Below are positions 7,594 through 15,917 of a stretch of DNA of 64,000 nucleotides, piece by piece. Below the pieces are notes generated by a model. It was not told the DNA's origin and searched no databases. It saw only the letters and a program-made list of their open reading frames with translations. Each line of letters begins with the position of its first letter. Positions within the stretch are counted from its first letter, which is position 1. The DNA comes from Metabacillus litoralis. GTDB taxonomy: Bacteria > Bacillota > Bacilli > Bacillales > Bacillaceae. The DNA lies in contig NZ_CP033043.1 in assembly GCF_003667825.1 (NCBI RefSeq), positions 4,906,501 to 4,970,500 on the forward strand, written 5' to 3'. The translations under genes and the position numbers were made by a program.

Positions 7594-9822
7594 GTGTCTT
7601 TAATAAAAGCAGAATGGAAAGCACTCTTAAAAAATAGAAAAGTATTGATCGCTGTTATTGGGGTATTGTTTATACCGTTAATGTACAGCGGTGGATATCT
7701 TAGCGCATTTTGGGATCCCTATGGACAGCTCGATCAATTACCTGTTGCAGTTGTTAATCAAGATGAAGGGGCAATATTTGAAGGTGAACCTTTAGATGTT
7801 GGGAGCGAGTTAATCGAAACACTTAAGGAAGACTCTACATTTAATTGGCATTACGTAGAAAAAGATGAAGCTGAAAAAGGTTTAAAAAATCATGATTATT
7901 ACATGATTATCGAAATTCCTAAAAACTTTTCAGAAAATGCTACAACATTATTAGATGATCGTCCGCAAAATCTTGAGTTATCTTTTAAAACAAATAAAGG
8001 ATATAACTTTATTTCAGGTCAAATAGGTGAGAGTGCCGTTGAGAAAATAAAAGAAGAGGTTTCTCATTCATTAACAAAAACATATGCAGAAGGGTTATTT
8101 GAAAATATCAAGCTTATGGCTGATGGGATCAGTGAGGCAAATGATGGTTCTCAAAAAATCAATGATGGTGTAAATGAACTGAAGGAAGGCTCAAGCACAC
8201 TAAATGATAACCTTAAGCAATTAGTTACCAAATCAATTACCTTTAAAGAGGGGCTTAATGAAGCTGAAAAAGGTACAGTGAAATTATCAGATGGTATGAG
8301 TGAAGTAGAAAATGGCTTAACTGCCATGCTTCAAGGGCAAAACGATCTTTACAATGGCTCTGTTGAAACGGAAAGTGGATCAACTCAACTGGTAGCAGGT
8401 TTAAAAAGCTCCTTGGAAGGAATTCAAGAACTTGTGAAATCCTTACCAGATCTAACAACTGGAACCCAACAATTAAACACATCAGCTCCTGAGTTGGCTA
8501 CAGGAACGGAGCAATTGGCAGAAGGAAGTCTCACAGCTAGTGAGGGAGCTGCTTATTTATCCGAAAATCTCGCTGGTGTAACCAACAAAGTGAATGAAAT
8601 GGTGACAAAGCTTGAAGGAGCATCTATACCTGAGGAGCAAAAGGCAGAATTAATGGCTTTAGCTGAAGCATTAAACAGTATTAATAAAGGGCAGCAAGAA
8701 CTTGCAACTAATTTAACTGAATTAACAGCAGGTGCTGAAAAATTACATGAAAAAGTAGTGGACTTACCGGAAAAAAGTACTCAGCTTTATGAAGGTACCG
8801 TTGCTGTTCAAGAGGCAATCGATCAGATTGGGACTGGACAAGAGAAACTTTATAGCGGTGCTCTTCAAGTTAGTGGTGGTCAATCACAAATAACGTCTGG
8901 CTTAGCTACTTTTGGCGAAAGAATCAATCAAATGAAAACAGGAGTGTCTAGGTTAACAAATGGTGGAGTGAAGCTTGAAAGTGGTATACATGAATTAGCG
9001 AATGGGGCGGTGGCCTTACAAGATGGATCTGTTCAACTTGCAGATGGTTCCACTAAAATAGACAATGGATTAACAGAGTTATCCGATGGTACAAACGAGC
9101 TCTCATCAAAACTAGAGGAGGCAACAGAAGATACAAAAGATGTTAAAGGAACAGAAGATCAATATGACATGATAGCTGAGCCAGTTCAACTGTCTAAAGA
9201 AGAAATAAATAAAGTATCAAATTATGGCACAGGACTTGCTCCATACTTTCTTTCCTTAGCATTATTTGTAGGAACACTTTTATTTACGGTTGTTTTTCCA
9301 TTACGGAAACCAGCTGGAGAACCAAGCTCTGGAATGACATGGTTTATTAGTAAATTTAGTATTTTATTCGTTGTTTCAATTTTCCAAGCAGTTTTAGCTG
9401 ATATACTCCTTTTATATGGATTGGGCCTGGAAGTAAAAAATATTGGTTTGTTTTTCTTGTTTAGTATTTTAACGAGTTTAACCTTTATGGCTATTGTGCA
9501 ATTTTTTGTAACAACAATGGCTGATCCAGGGCGGTTTATCGCAATCATTATATTAATTCTGCAGTTAACCACAAGTGCAGGAACCTTCCCGCTTGAATTA
9601 CTTCCTGATGTTTTTCAAGTGATTAATCATTGGTTACCGATGACATACTCAGTGGCAGGGTTAAGAGCGATTATTTCCACTGGAGATTTTACTGAAATGT
9701 GGAATCAAGCATATGTATTGATTGGCTTTTTTGCAATGTTTATTATCGGGACGATCATCTATTTTTCATTAAAGGTGAAAAAGTCCAGTGTGCAAGAAGA
9801 CGTAGGTCAAATAGAAGGATAA
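7594..9822 (+). CDS. yhgE: YhgE/Pip-family membrane protein
   Basis: Large integral membrane protein of 742 residues. One N-terminal membrane helix (about 18-38) is followed by a long extracytoplasmic region. From about residue 185 this is built of repeated (L)xxGxxxLxxG helical motifs (for example LADGSTKIDNGLTELSDG). The C-terminus has an ABC-2-type bundle of five or six helices (about 545-735). The family includes phage-infection receptors and ESX/type VII-associated proteins; its biochemical role is not settled. GTG 7594 has GGAGGAG upstream. It is paired with the TetR repressor and its operator. A strong terminator follows. Confidence 0.9.
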   Translation: MSLIKAEWKALLKNRKVLIAVIGVLFIPLMYSGGYLSAFWDPYGQLDQLPVAVVNQDEGAIFEGEPLDVGSELIETLKEDSTFNWHYVEKDEAEKGLKNHDYYMIIEIPKNFSENATTLLDDRPQNLELSFKTNKGYNFISGQIGESAVEKIKEEVSHSLTKTYAEGLFENIKLMADGISEANDGSQKINDGVNELKEGSSTLNDNLKQLVTKSITFKEGLNEAEKGTVKLSDGMSEVENGLTAMLQGQNDLYNGSVETESGSTQLVAGLKSSLEGIQELVKSLPDLTTGTQQLNTSAPELATGTEQLAEGSLTASEGAAYLSENLAGVTNKVNEMVTKLEGASIPEEQKAELMALAEALNSINKGQQELATNLTELTAGAEKLHEKVVDLPEKSTQLYEGTVAVQEAIDQIGTGQEKLYSGALQVSGGQSQITSGLATFGERINQMKTGVSRLTNGGVKLESGIHELANGAVALQDGSVQLADGSTKIDNGLTELSDGTNELSSKLEEATEDTKDVKGTEDQYDMIAEPVQLSKEEINKVSNYGTGLAPYFLSLALFVGTLLFTVVFPLRKPAGEPSSGMTWFISKFSILFVVSIFQAVLADILLLYGLGLEVKNIGLFFLFSILTSLTFMAIVQFFVTTMADPGRFIAIIILILQLTTSAGTFPLELLPDVFQVINHWLPMTYSVAGLRAIISTGDFTEMWNQAYVLIGFFAMFIIGTIIYFSLKVKKSSVQEDVGQIEG

Positions 9823-9823
9823 G

Positions 9824-9862
9824 AAAGGTCTGATCCGAGTTCGGGTCAGACCTTTTGTTTTG
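9824..9862 (+). terminator. Intrinsic terminator of yhgE
   Basis: AAAGGTCTGAtCCGA pairs with TCGGgTCAGACCTTT around a two-base loop, then TTTTGTTTT. It begins immediately after the stop codon. Confidence 0.85.
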
Positions 9863-9944
9863 CAGTAGGATTGACCTTATAAAAATGACAAAATAAAACA
9901 AATTTATATATTTTTTTCAGAAAATTCCCCCTTTTTACCTAATA

Positions 9945-9961
9945 TGTTATAAAATATAACA
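9945..9961. promoter_or_regulatory. TnrA/GlnR-type nitrogen-control box
   Basis: The 17 bases TGTTATAAAATATAACA match the TnrA/GlnR consensus TGTNA-N7-TNACA perfectly and form a full palindrome. The site ends 36 bases before the start of the ammonium-transporter/chemoreceptor gene. This is closer to the start codon than a typical TnrA activation site, so repression by GlnR or TnrA is at least as likely as activation. Confidence 0.6.
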
Positions 9962-9997
9962 TTATATGTAACTATTAATATCATTTGGAGGTAGGAA

Positions 9998-12283
9998 ATG
10001 GAGACGATCGAACTAAATATGAATGTTTTATGGATTGTTATTGCCACCTTTCTAGTCTTTTTTATGCAGGCTGGTTTCACTTTGCTTGAGGCTGGGGTAG
10101 TAAGAGCAAAAAATTCAATTAATGTAGCAATGAAAAATGTTATTGATTTACTCATTACAACAATTGTGTTTGCTCTGGTTGGTTTTGCCTTAATGTTTGG
10201 CAGTTCAGCTTCTGGGTGGATAGGGCTAGATGGATTTTTTTTACGAGGCCTTGGGGAAGATCCTTATAATTGGGCATTTTTATTATTTCAAATTGTTTTT
10301 GCCGGAACAGCTGCAACGATCGTTTCCGGTGCTATTGCTGAACGTGTGAAATTTGGAGCGTATATTATCGGAACGATCATGATAAGTGCAATCATTTATC
10401 CAATCTTTGGACATTGGGCTTGGGGAAGCTTATGGAATGGAGATAGTCAAGGATGGCTTGAGTCTCTAGGTTTTATAGATTTTGCTGGTTCCACTGTTGT
10501 TCATTCCATTGGGGGATGGGTTGCCTTGGCGGCTGCGATTATAGTAGGACCTCGAATTGGAAAATATACTTCTACAGGTGAAAGTAGAAAATTCACTATG
10601 TCGAATGCAGTTTTAGCTGTAACTGGTGTATTTATTTTATGGCTTGGTTGGTTTGGGTTTAATGCAGGATCTACTGGAGTAGCAGATGTAAGCATTGCAT
10701 TAATATCTTTAAACACTCATTTTGGTGCGGTAAGTGGTGGAACAGCTGCATTAATCATTAGTTGGATGCTTGATAAAAGACCGAGAGTAGAAGATATATT
10801 AAACGGAATTCTCGCAGGTCTTGTTTCTGTAACAGCAGGTGCTAATATATTAACTCCGGAGTTTGCTTTGATAAGCGGGGCAATTGGTGGAGTTCTAGTT
10901 ATTTTCTCTTTAAGATTAATAGACTCTGTCTTTAAGATTGATGATGCCATTGGAGCGATTGCTGTTCATGGTGTATGTGGAGCATGGGGAACGTTAGCTT
11001 TAGCTTTATTTGCACCACTTGAAAGTCTTGTGCGTGAAACTAGAATAGAACAAATTGGTGTTCAACTTTTAGGAATTGGAGCGGCTTTTGTCTGGGCTTT
11101 TGGGATGGGATTGATCATTTATGGAACTATGAAATTTACAATGAAAATAAGAGTAGAAAAAGAAGAGGAAGAAGCAGGCTTAAATGTTAGTGAGCATGGT
11201 GCTTCAATATCTGTATTAGACACAATTGTCGCGATGAATGAGATTGCTGCCGCAAAGGGTGATTTAACGAAAAAAATCCGATATGAGGCTGGGGAGGACA
11301 TGGCCGAGCTTAATGAAGCATTTAATACGGTGCTATCAACGTTAAATGATCTTGTGCATCAAGTAAAAACACAAACAGCTAATGTGCTTTCCACAACAGG
11401 CAATGTATTATCCCTAAGTGAGGATTCAAAACAGAGTGCCAGTCTTCAAATGACTGAAATAGAGGAAACTTATTCATACGTAACACAATCAGAAAAGTGG
11501 TTGGAGAAAGAAATAGAAGTCGAAAATCAAGTCATTGCTGAGATTCAGCAGGCATTCTCATCGATTGAACAAATTGGAAATCAATTAAATTGGATTCAAA
11601 AGGAAATATCGGACATATCAAGCTTTGTTCATAATGTAGGAGAGCTCAACGATGATGTTCATCAAAAGATGACATTGTTTAACGAGAATATCTCTAAGAT
11701 TACCAACTATGCAAATGAAAGTGGACAGATGATTGACATTATTACGGACGTTTCTGAACAAATAAACTTATTATCCCTCAACGCTAGCATTGAGGCAGCA
11801 AGAGCTGGGGAATCAGGACGAGGCTTTACAATAGTAGCGAATGAGATTAAAAAGCTTGCTCTAAAATCTAAAAGTTCTACTGAAGATATTCGAAAGATGA
11901 TTCAGCAAACAACACAAGAAACCACTGCCGGTTTTTCAGAGGTAATAGAGCTTTCTAAAAAAATAGACCTACTTAGCACGGAATTATCAAAAATGCCTAA
12001 ACGATTCAGTACAATTGATGAAAAAGTTTTTCAAGTAAGTCATTTTATGAACAGCTTTCTTGTTACGTTAGAACGAGTTAATCAAGATACCGTAACAATC
12101 CAAGGAAGAAGATATGAACAACAAGACAGCTTTAAGAAAATGACAGGCAGAATGGAGCAAGTCTATCAAAATATGAAAGCCAATCTAGATCTTACCTTTG
12201 ACATGGTAGAAAAAATAAAAAATATGAAAGAACAAAATGAAGAACTACAACACTCAGTCAGTCAATTTGTCACGGCTAAGTAA
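9998..12283 (+). CDS. Ammonium transporter fused to a methyl-accepting chemotaxis signalling domain
   Basis: A 761-residue fusion. Residues 1-385 form a complete Amt/Mep/Rh channel: D161 and the pore histidines H169 ([10 protein letters not shown]) and H324 ([11 protein letters not shown]) are present, as is the usual C-terminal switch (LNVSEHG, 395-401). About 403-455 resembles HAMP (GDLTKKI...MAELNEAFN). About 460-755 is a coiled-coil MCP cytoplasmic domain with the highly conserved tip around 585-622 ([19 protein letters not shown]...GRGF). The design implies an ammonium chemoreceptor or transceptor that signals to CheA/CheW. No glnK (PII) gene is adjacent. ATG 9998 is preceded by GGAGG, and a perfect TnrA/GlnR box lies upstream. 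Whether it still transports is not visible. Confidence 0.93.
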   Translation: METIELNMNVLWIVIATFLVFFMQAGFTLLEAGVVRAKNSINVAMKNVIDLLITTIVFALVGFALMFGSSASGWIGLDGFFLRGLGEDPYNWAFLLFQIVFAGTAATIVSGAIAERVKFGAYIIGTIMISAIIYPIFGHWAWGSLWNGDSQGWLESLGFIDFAGSTVVHSIGGWVALAAAIIVGPRIGKYTSTGESRKFTMSNAVLAVTGVFILWLGWFGFNAGSTGVADVSIALISLNTHFGAVSGGTAALIISWMLDKRPRVEDILNGILAGLVSVTAGANILTPEFALISGAIGGVLVIFSLRLIDSVFKIDDAIGAIAVHGVCGAWGTLALALFAPLESLVRETRIEQIGVQLLGIGAAFVWAFGMGLIIYGTMKFTMKIRVEKEEEEAGLNVSEHGASISVLDTIVAMNEIAAAKGDLTKKIRYEAGEDMAELNEAFNTVLSTLNDLVHQVKTQTANVLSTTGNVLSLSEDSKQSASLQMTEIEETYSYVTQSEKWLEKEIEVENQVIAEIQQAFSSIEQIGNQLNWIQKEISDISSFVHNVGELNDDVHQKMTLFNENISKITNYANESGQMIDIITDVSEQINLLSLNASIEAARAGESGRGFTIVANEIKKLALKSKSSTEDIRKMIQQTTQETTAGFSEVIELSKKIDLLSTELSKMPKRFSTIDEKVFQVSHFMNSFLVTLERVNQDTVTIQGRRYEQQDSFKKMTGRMEQVYQNMKANLDLTFDMVEKIKNMKEQNEELQHSVSQFVTAK

Positions 12284-12306
12284 CTCTGTATCTATCTAAT
12301 TTAATC

Positions 12307-12346
12307 AACAAGAATAAGGTCAGTGGGCTTTATTCTTGTTTTTTGT
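12307..12346 (+). terminator. Intrinsic terminator of the amt-mcp gene
   Basis: AACAAGAATAA pairs with TTATTCTTGTT around a loop of about 12 bases and is followed by TTTTTG. It lies 24 bases past the stop codon. Confidence 0.75.
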
Positions 12347-12403
12347 TTTAGGGTTATTTTTCGTTAAGATTGTAGAATTAAAGTGATTTTATTAAAGCGA
12401 TAG

Positions 12404-12526
12404 TGAAATGGAGCGGAAGACACTTGACTCCTGTGGGAGCAGCGGGACAGGTGAGAACCGCAGGCAAAAGCCCAGGAGGCTCAGCGCACGCCCCACGGAA
12501 AGAAAGTGTCTGCAGCGCAATGGAAC
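12404..12526 (+). repeat. GC-rich intergenic repeat, copy A
   Basis: About 123 bp, much richer in GC than its surroundings, running from GAGCGGAAGACACTTGACTC to GTGTCTGCAGCGCAATGGAA. A reverse-complement copy lies at 32192-32317. The ends are imperfect inverted repeats (GAAGACACTT against AAGTGTCTGC), and the middle can fold. Repeats of this flavour are scattered in Bacillaceae genomes; no coding potential is seen. Confidence 0.8.
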
Positions 12527-12601
12527 AGCCTAATTCGATAGCCCCCTTTATAAAGTAACATCCTATTCTCTATGAAAATAGGAACAATTTTGAAAAAAAG
12601 A

Positions 12602-12650
12602 TTGAATTACAAAAGATATTTTCATATAATTATACCTGAAAACGTTTCCA
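12602..12650 (+). promoter_or_regulatory. Promoter and cre/LacI-type operator of the LacI gene
   Basis: TTGAAT (12602-12607), a 17-base spacer, then TATAAT (12625-12630) make a good sigma-A promoter. Right after it, TGAAAACGTTTCCA (12637-12650) fits the cre consensus with one mismatch and is centred on the expected transcription start. It could serve CcpA or the gene's own LacI-type product as a repressor site. Confidence 0.6.
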
Positions 12651-12697
12651 AAGGTCAAACAAGGTGGGCAACATAGAGCCTATGGGGAGGGAGAAAT

Positions 12698-13714
12698 TTG
12701 TCTACCATTGAAGATGTCGCGAAACTAGCGGGTTTATCTAGAACAACTGTATCTCGAGTCTTAAATGATCATCCGTATGTTTCTGATGAGAAAAAGAAGC
12801 TTGTACAGAAAGCAATGGAACAATTGGGGTATGTTCCTAATTCTGCAGCAAGAAGCTTAAGAAATCAAAAAACCGGGATTATTGCTGTTTTGATACCTAG
12901 AATATCAAATCCATTTTTTAGTCAATTGATTGAAATCTTAGAGATGGAAGCTTCTTCTAAAGGGTATCAATTAATTATTTGCCAGACACAATTTTCAAAA
13001 CAAAAAGAATGCCGTTATTTAAATCTCTTGAAAACCAAGCAGGTAGATGGGGTCATTATGACATCAGTTGAAAATGATTGGTCAGTTATTGACACTTATT
13101 TGAACTTCGGTCCGGTCATTCTTTGTAATGAAAATGTAGATTGTGCTCAAGTACCAAAGGTGTATATAAATCAGGCAGAAAGTGGCTACATGGTTGCAAA
13201 GTATCTGCTTGAAAGGGGTCATACACGTATTGCGTACTGTTCTAGTGGGATGAGTAAAAACGGAACACAGTCGAGACTGGAAGGATTTATGTCTGCTTTA
13301 CAAGAAGCAAATATACATGATTATGATCAGTACTTTTTTGAAAGGGTTTCCACAGTGGACGATGGTCAGCAAATTTTTCGAAAGCTTGAAAATATGAAGG
13401 CTGCACCAACTGCACTAATTGCTGGTGAAGATGCTGTGGCAGCGGGCGTTATCTCTGAGGCTAAGAAGTTAGGCTGGAATATTCCTGGAGATTTGACGGT
13501 TGTTGGATACGACAATATGGCAATGACAAAATTAATCGATCCAATGATTGCAACCGTCTTACAACCAGTAGAAATCATGGCTAAAAAATCAATTGAAGTC
13601 ATTTGTGAAAAAATACATAAAAAACAATTCCGTGTTTTTGAGAACCATGAATTCTCTTCAAAACTGGTATTTCGTGAATCTTTGAACAATAGAAATCTAG
13701 TTGCGACATCTTAA
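12698..13714 (+). CDS. LacI/GalR-family transcriptional regulator
   Basis: 338 residues with the N-terminal LacI helix-turn-helix (IEDVAKLAGLSRTTVSRVLN, residues 3-22), the hinge helix (NSAARSLRNQKTG) and a periplasmic-binding-protein-like effector domain. It starts at TTG 12698 with GGGGAGGGAG just upstream; no ATG is nearby. Its likely autoregulatory operator lies in the promoter. No sugar genes are adjacent, so the effector and regulon cannot be named. It resembles DegA/CcpA-type members in length, but I would not assign a symbol. Confidence 0.88.
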   Translation: MSTIEDVAKLAGLSRTTVSRVLNDHPYVSDEKKKLVQKAMEQLGYVPNSAARSLRNQKTGIIAVLIPRISNPFFSQLIEILEMEASSKGYQLIICQTQFSKQKECRYLNLLKTKQVDGVIMTSVENDWSVIDTYLNFGPVILCNENVDCAQVPKVYINQAESGYMVAKYLLERGHTRIAYCSSGMSKNGTQSRLEGFMSALQEANIHDYDQYFFERVSTVDDGQQIFRKLENMKAAPTALIAGEDAVAAGVISEAKKLGWNIPGDLTVVGYDNMAMTKLIDPMIATVLQPVEIMAKKSIEVICEKIHKKQFRVFENHEFSSKLVFRESLNNRNLVATS

Positions 13715-13747
13715 AGAAGAAGGAGATACTAATCTTCTTCTTTTTTA
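13714..13747 (+). terminator. Intrinsic terminator of the LacI gene
   Basis: AAGAAGAAG pairs with CTTCTTCTT around a short loop and is followed by TTTTTT, overlapping the stop codon. Confidence 0.75.
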
Positions 13748-13791
13748 TTTTAGTGAATGAAAAAGAAACTAGAGGTAAAGTTCCTAACGGG

Positions 13792-14378
13792 TTCGGTTTT
13801 GAAGTACAAAATTAGAAATATCCGTACTATTTGAACGGTCATTCTCGCTTAAATGAACAGATAATTTGATTAGCAAAAATGCTTGGAACATTTTACTGTC
13901 TCCAAGCATTTTTTGCACTCTATAGTTGTGTTAATTAAAAAATAAACGGAAAAATTCCTTTTAAATTGGGAAATACCAACATTTCCTACAAAATAAGGGG
14001 AGTTTTTCTGCTTATACGAACCTATTCTTTAGATTTAGTTAAAAATATGGAAGTTAACCGGAATATATCCGCTTATATCGGCTTCTTAAGCACCTACTAT
14101 ATACGTTAACCGGAATTTCTCCGCCTATCAGTTCTATACTAAATAACATCAGAGTCTTTTCTTTCTACACTATTTTCTAACTGGAATATCCAAAAACCTA
14201 CCACTTTCAGTCCATCAATCCCCAATTAATTTAGCAAACAAACTCATCCTGTTGAAAGGAATGAGAATTAGGGTGCTAAAATACCCTTACACTTATGAAG
14301 ATTCTTGATAAGCAACAAAAAATGCAGTCCAATTCAATTGCGAATTGGACTGCTAATTAAGTTTTGTACTCGAAAACC
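13792..14378 (+). repeat. Long non-coding element with terminal inverted repeats, copy 2
   Basis: Diverged copy of 5468-6103 in the same orientation. The ends GGTTTTGAAGTACAAAA (13795-13811) and TTTTGTACTCGAAAACC (14362-14378) are inverted repeats. It keeps the terminator-like hairpin (GCTTGGA/TCCAAGC, 13881-13910), the CGGAATWTNTCCGC-type units, and a near-perfect 12-bp-stem hairpin (GCAGTCCAATTC/GAATTGGACTGC, about 14324-14353). Copy 2 is about 50 bp shorter than copy 1. I see no coding region in it. The 90 bases after it, up to yhfH, hold nothing I recognise. Confidence 0.7.
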
Positions 14379-14467
14379 AAACTACTTAGTAAAGCTCCTA
14401 TTTTTGTTCTGTATCAGGTATCAAAACATAAAACTGTTATTGTACAGATTGGGCGCAAGTAAACGAC

Positions 14468-14602
14468 TTAGATTTCAGTAACATGCAAGCATTCATTGCA
14501 AGTGTTGCCATAGCATTCATGTTGCTCTTCAATTTCGTTTCCACACTCTTTACATTGTTTTTTAGGTAAGTTTCTGAAAAATTCAGTTATTTTCATTATC
14601 AT
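14468..14602 (-). CDS. yhfH: YhfH-family small zinc-ribbon protein
   Basis: A 44-residue protein (MIMKITEFFRNLPKKQCKEC..., ending HVTEI) with four or five cysteines in a CKECGNE...CYGNTCNEC pattern, suggesting a small metal ribbon. It matches the YhfH family by length, the N-terminal FFRNLPKK and the Cys spacing. GGAGGGG sits 7 bases before the ATG, and a promoter is visible further out. It is divergent from yhfI, as in B. subtilis yhfH-yhfI. Function unknown. Confidence 0.85.
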   Translation of the reverse strand: MIMKITEFFRNLPKKQCKECGNEIEEQHECYGNTCNECLHVTEI

Positions 14603-14640
14603 TTGGAATCCCCTCCGTTTGATTTTATTACACTTATTGT

Positions 14641-14668
14641 ATTATAACAGATTAAAAAGTGTCAACAA
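14641..14668 (-). promoter_or_regulatory. Promoter of yhfH
   Basis: On the minus strand a perfect TATAAT (14646-14641) lies 16 bases downstream of TTGTTG (14668-14663), about 40 bases before the yhfH start. Confidence 0.55.
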
Positions 14669-14832
14669 CTGTTTTGTAACAATTTTCGAGTAGAAAGGTA
14701 AAAGTTGTTGATTTGTAGGAGTTTTACCAACTAAAAATAGGTATTAGCCAATTTTTGGTATAAAGAATTTCAATTTTATGAATCCTAATATTGGTTTATA
14801 ATGGAAAGGTCTAAAAGGAGGGGGAATTAGAG

Positions 14833-15570
14833 ATGGAAGTAACCGTTATTGGCTTTTGGGGTGGCTTTCCAAAAGTAAATGAAGCAACATCAGGGTATTT
14901 AGTGGAATCAGATGGATTTAAACTACTAGTGGATTGTGGTAGTGCTGTGCTATCAAAACTACAAGAGTACTTAACGATTGATGAATTGGATGCCGTCATT
15001 TTATCCCACTATCATCACGATCATATAGCTGATGTTGGTCCCCTGCAATATGCTCGCTATGTTACAACGATCATTAATGGAAAAGGGAAGACGCTGCCAA
15101 TTTATGGTCATAAATTAGATAAGGGAGGCTTCCAGAAACTAACATATAAAGATGCAACAATAGGCATCGAGTATACATCAGAACAGGTGGTTTCTGTTGG
15201 CCCCTTTACCATCTCTTTTTTAGAAACATCTCATCCGGCACCATGCTTTGCAATGAAAATAACAGATCATAAATCAACTGTCATTTATACGGCTGATTCT
15301 AGCTATAAGCATGAGTTTATACCTTTTTCAAATAAAGCAGATCTCCTTATCGCTGAGTGCAGTCTTTATTCACATCAAGATGGTGCGAAGATGGGACATA
15401 TGAATAGTCGGGAAGTTGGAGAAATAGCTCAAAAGGCAGGAGTGAACCAACTGCTTATTACTCATTTGCCTCATTTTGGGGATCATAATGATTTAAAAAG
15501 AGATGCGGAGAATATCTTCTCAGGTAAAGTACTTCTTGCCAAGAGTGGTCTGAAGATTAATTGTTCGTAA
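14833..15570 (+). CDS. yhfI: MBL-fold metallo-hydrolase
   Basis: 245 residues with the metallo-beta-lactamase fold. The metal motif H59-x-H61-x-D63-H64 (LSHYHHDH) is intact, and further ligands are probable in ETSHPAP, TADSSY and ITHLPHFGDH. The layout resembles RNase Z-like enzymes, but the long substrate arm of true RNase Z is missing, so the substrate is unknown. It is the length of B. subtilis YhfI and sits beside yhfH as there. The ATG has AAGGAGGGGG upstream, and a TATAAT at 14797-14802 may be its -10 element. Confidence 0.9.
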   Translation: MEVTVIGFWGGFPKVNEATSGYLVESDGFKLLVDCGSAVLSKLQEYLTIDELDAVILSHYHHDHIADVGPLQYARYVTTIINGKGKTLPIYGHKLDKGGFQKLTYKDATIGIEYTSEQVVSVGPFTISFLETSHPAPCFAMKITDHKSTVIYTADSSYKHEFIPFSNKADLLIAECSLYSHQDGAKMGHMNSREVGEIAQKAGVNQLLITHLPHFGDHNDLKRDAENIFSGKVLLAKSGLKINCS

Positions 15571-15599
15571 AGGGTTACTACATACTAGTGACCCTTTAT
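15568..15599 (+). terminator. Hairpin after yhfI
   Basis: AAAGGGTTACTA pairs with TAGTGACCCTTT around a 5-base loop, overlapping the stop. The T-run after it is short. The next 280 bases (15600-15880) are AT-rich, with several TATAAT-like words but no gene I can support. Confidence 0.55.
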
Positions 15600-15880
15600 C
15601 TGTAAAAATATTTTGCCCTCAAAATTAATACAGTAATAAAATTAGGCTTAAGTTCATTTAAATCCTGTAATAACTTCAGAGAAGTTCCTATAAAACTATA
15701 AAATATAAGATGAAATCCATTCCATGTGATTGTATAATTTTTCTACTTTCAATATAATAAAGATAGAATATTTTAAAAGTTGGCGATATAAGTAATTTAT
15801 ACAGCCTATATGAAAAATCGAATATTCTATTGTAGCCGTTGTCTCATGGAAAGCAAGGGAGTATTTTCAAAAACATAAAA

Positions 15881-15898
15881 TGAATGGTTATTCATTCA
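15881..15898. promoter_or_regulatory. FadR-type operator before lcfB
   Basis: TGAATGGTTATTCATTCA matches the Bacillus FadR box (TGAATGAMTANTCATTCA) with one or two differences and is almost palindromic. It ends 19 bases before the lcfB start. B. subtilis lcfB is a known member of the FadR regulon, repressed until long-chain acyl-CoA accumulates. Confidence 0.8.
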
Positions 15899-15917
15899 TT
15901 TTTAAAGGGGTGGGAGA

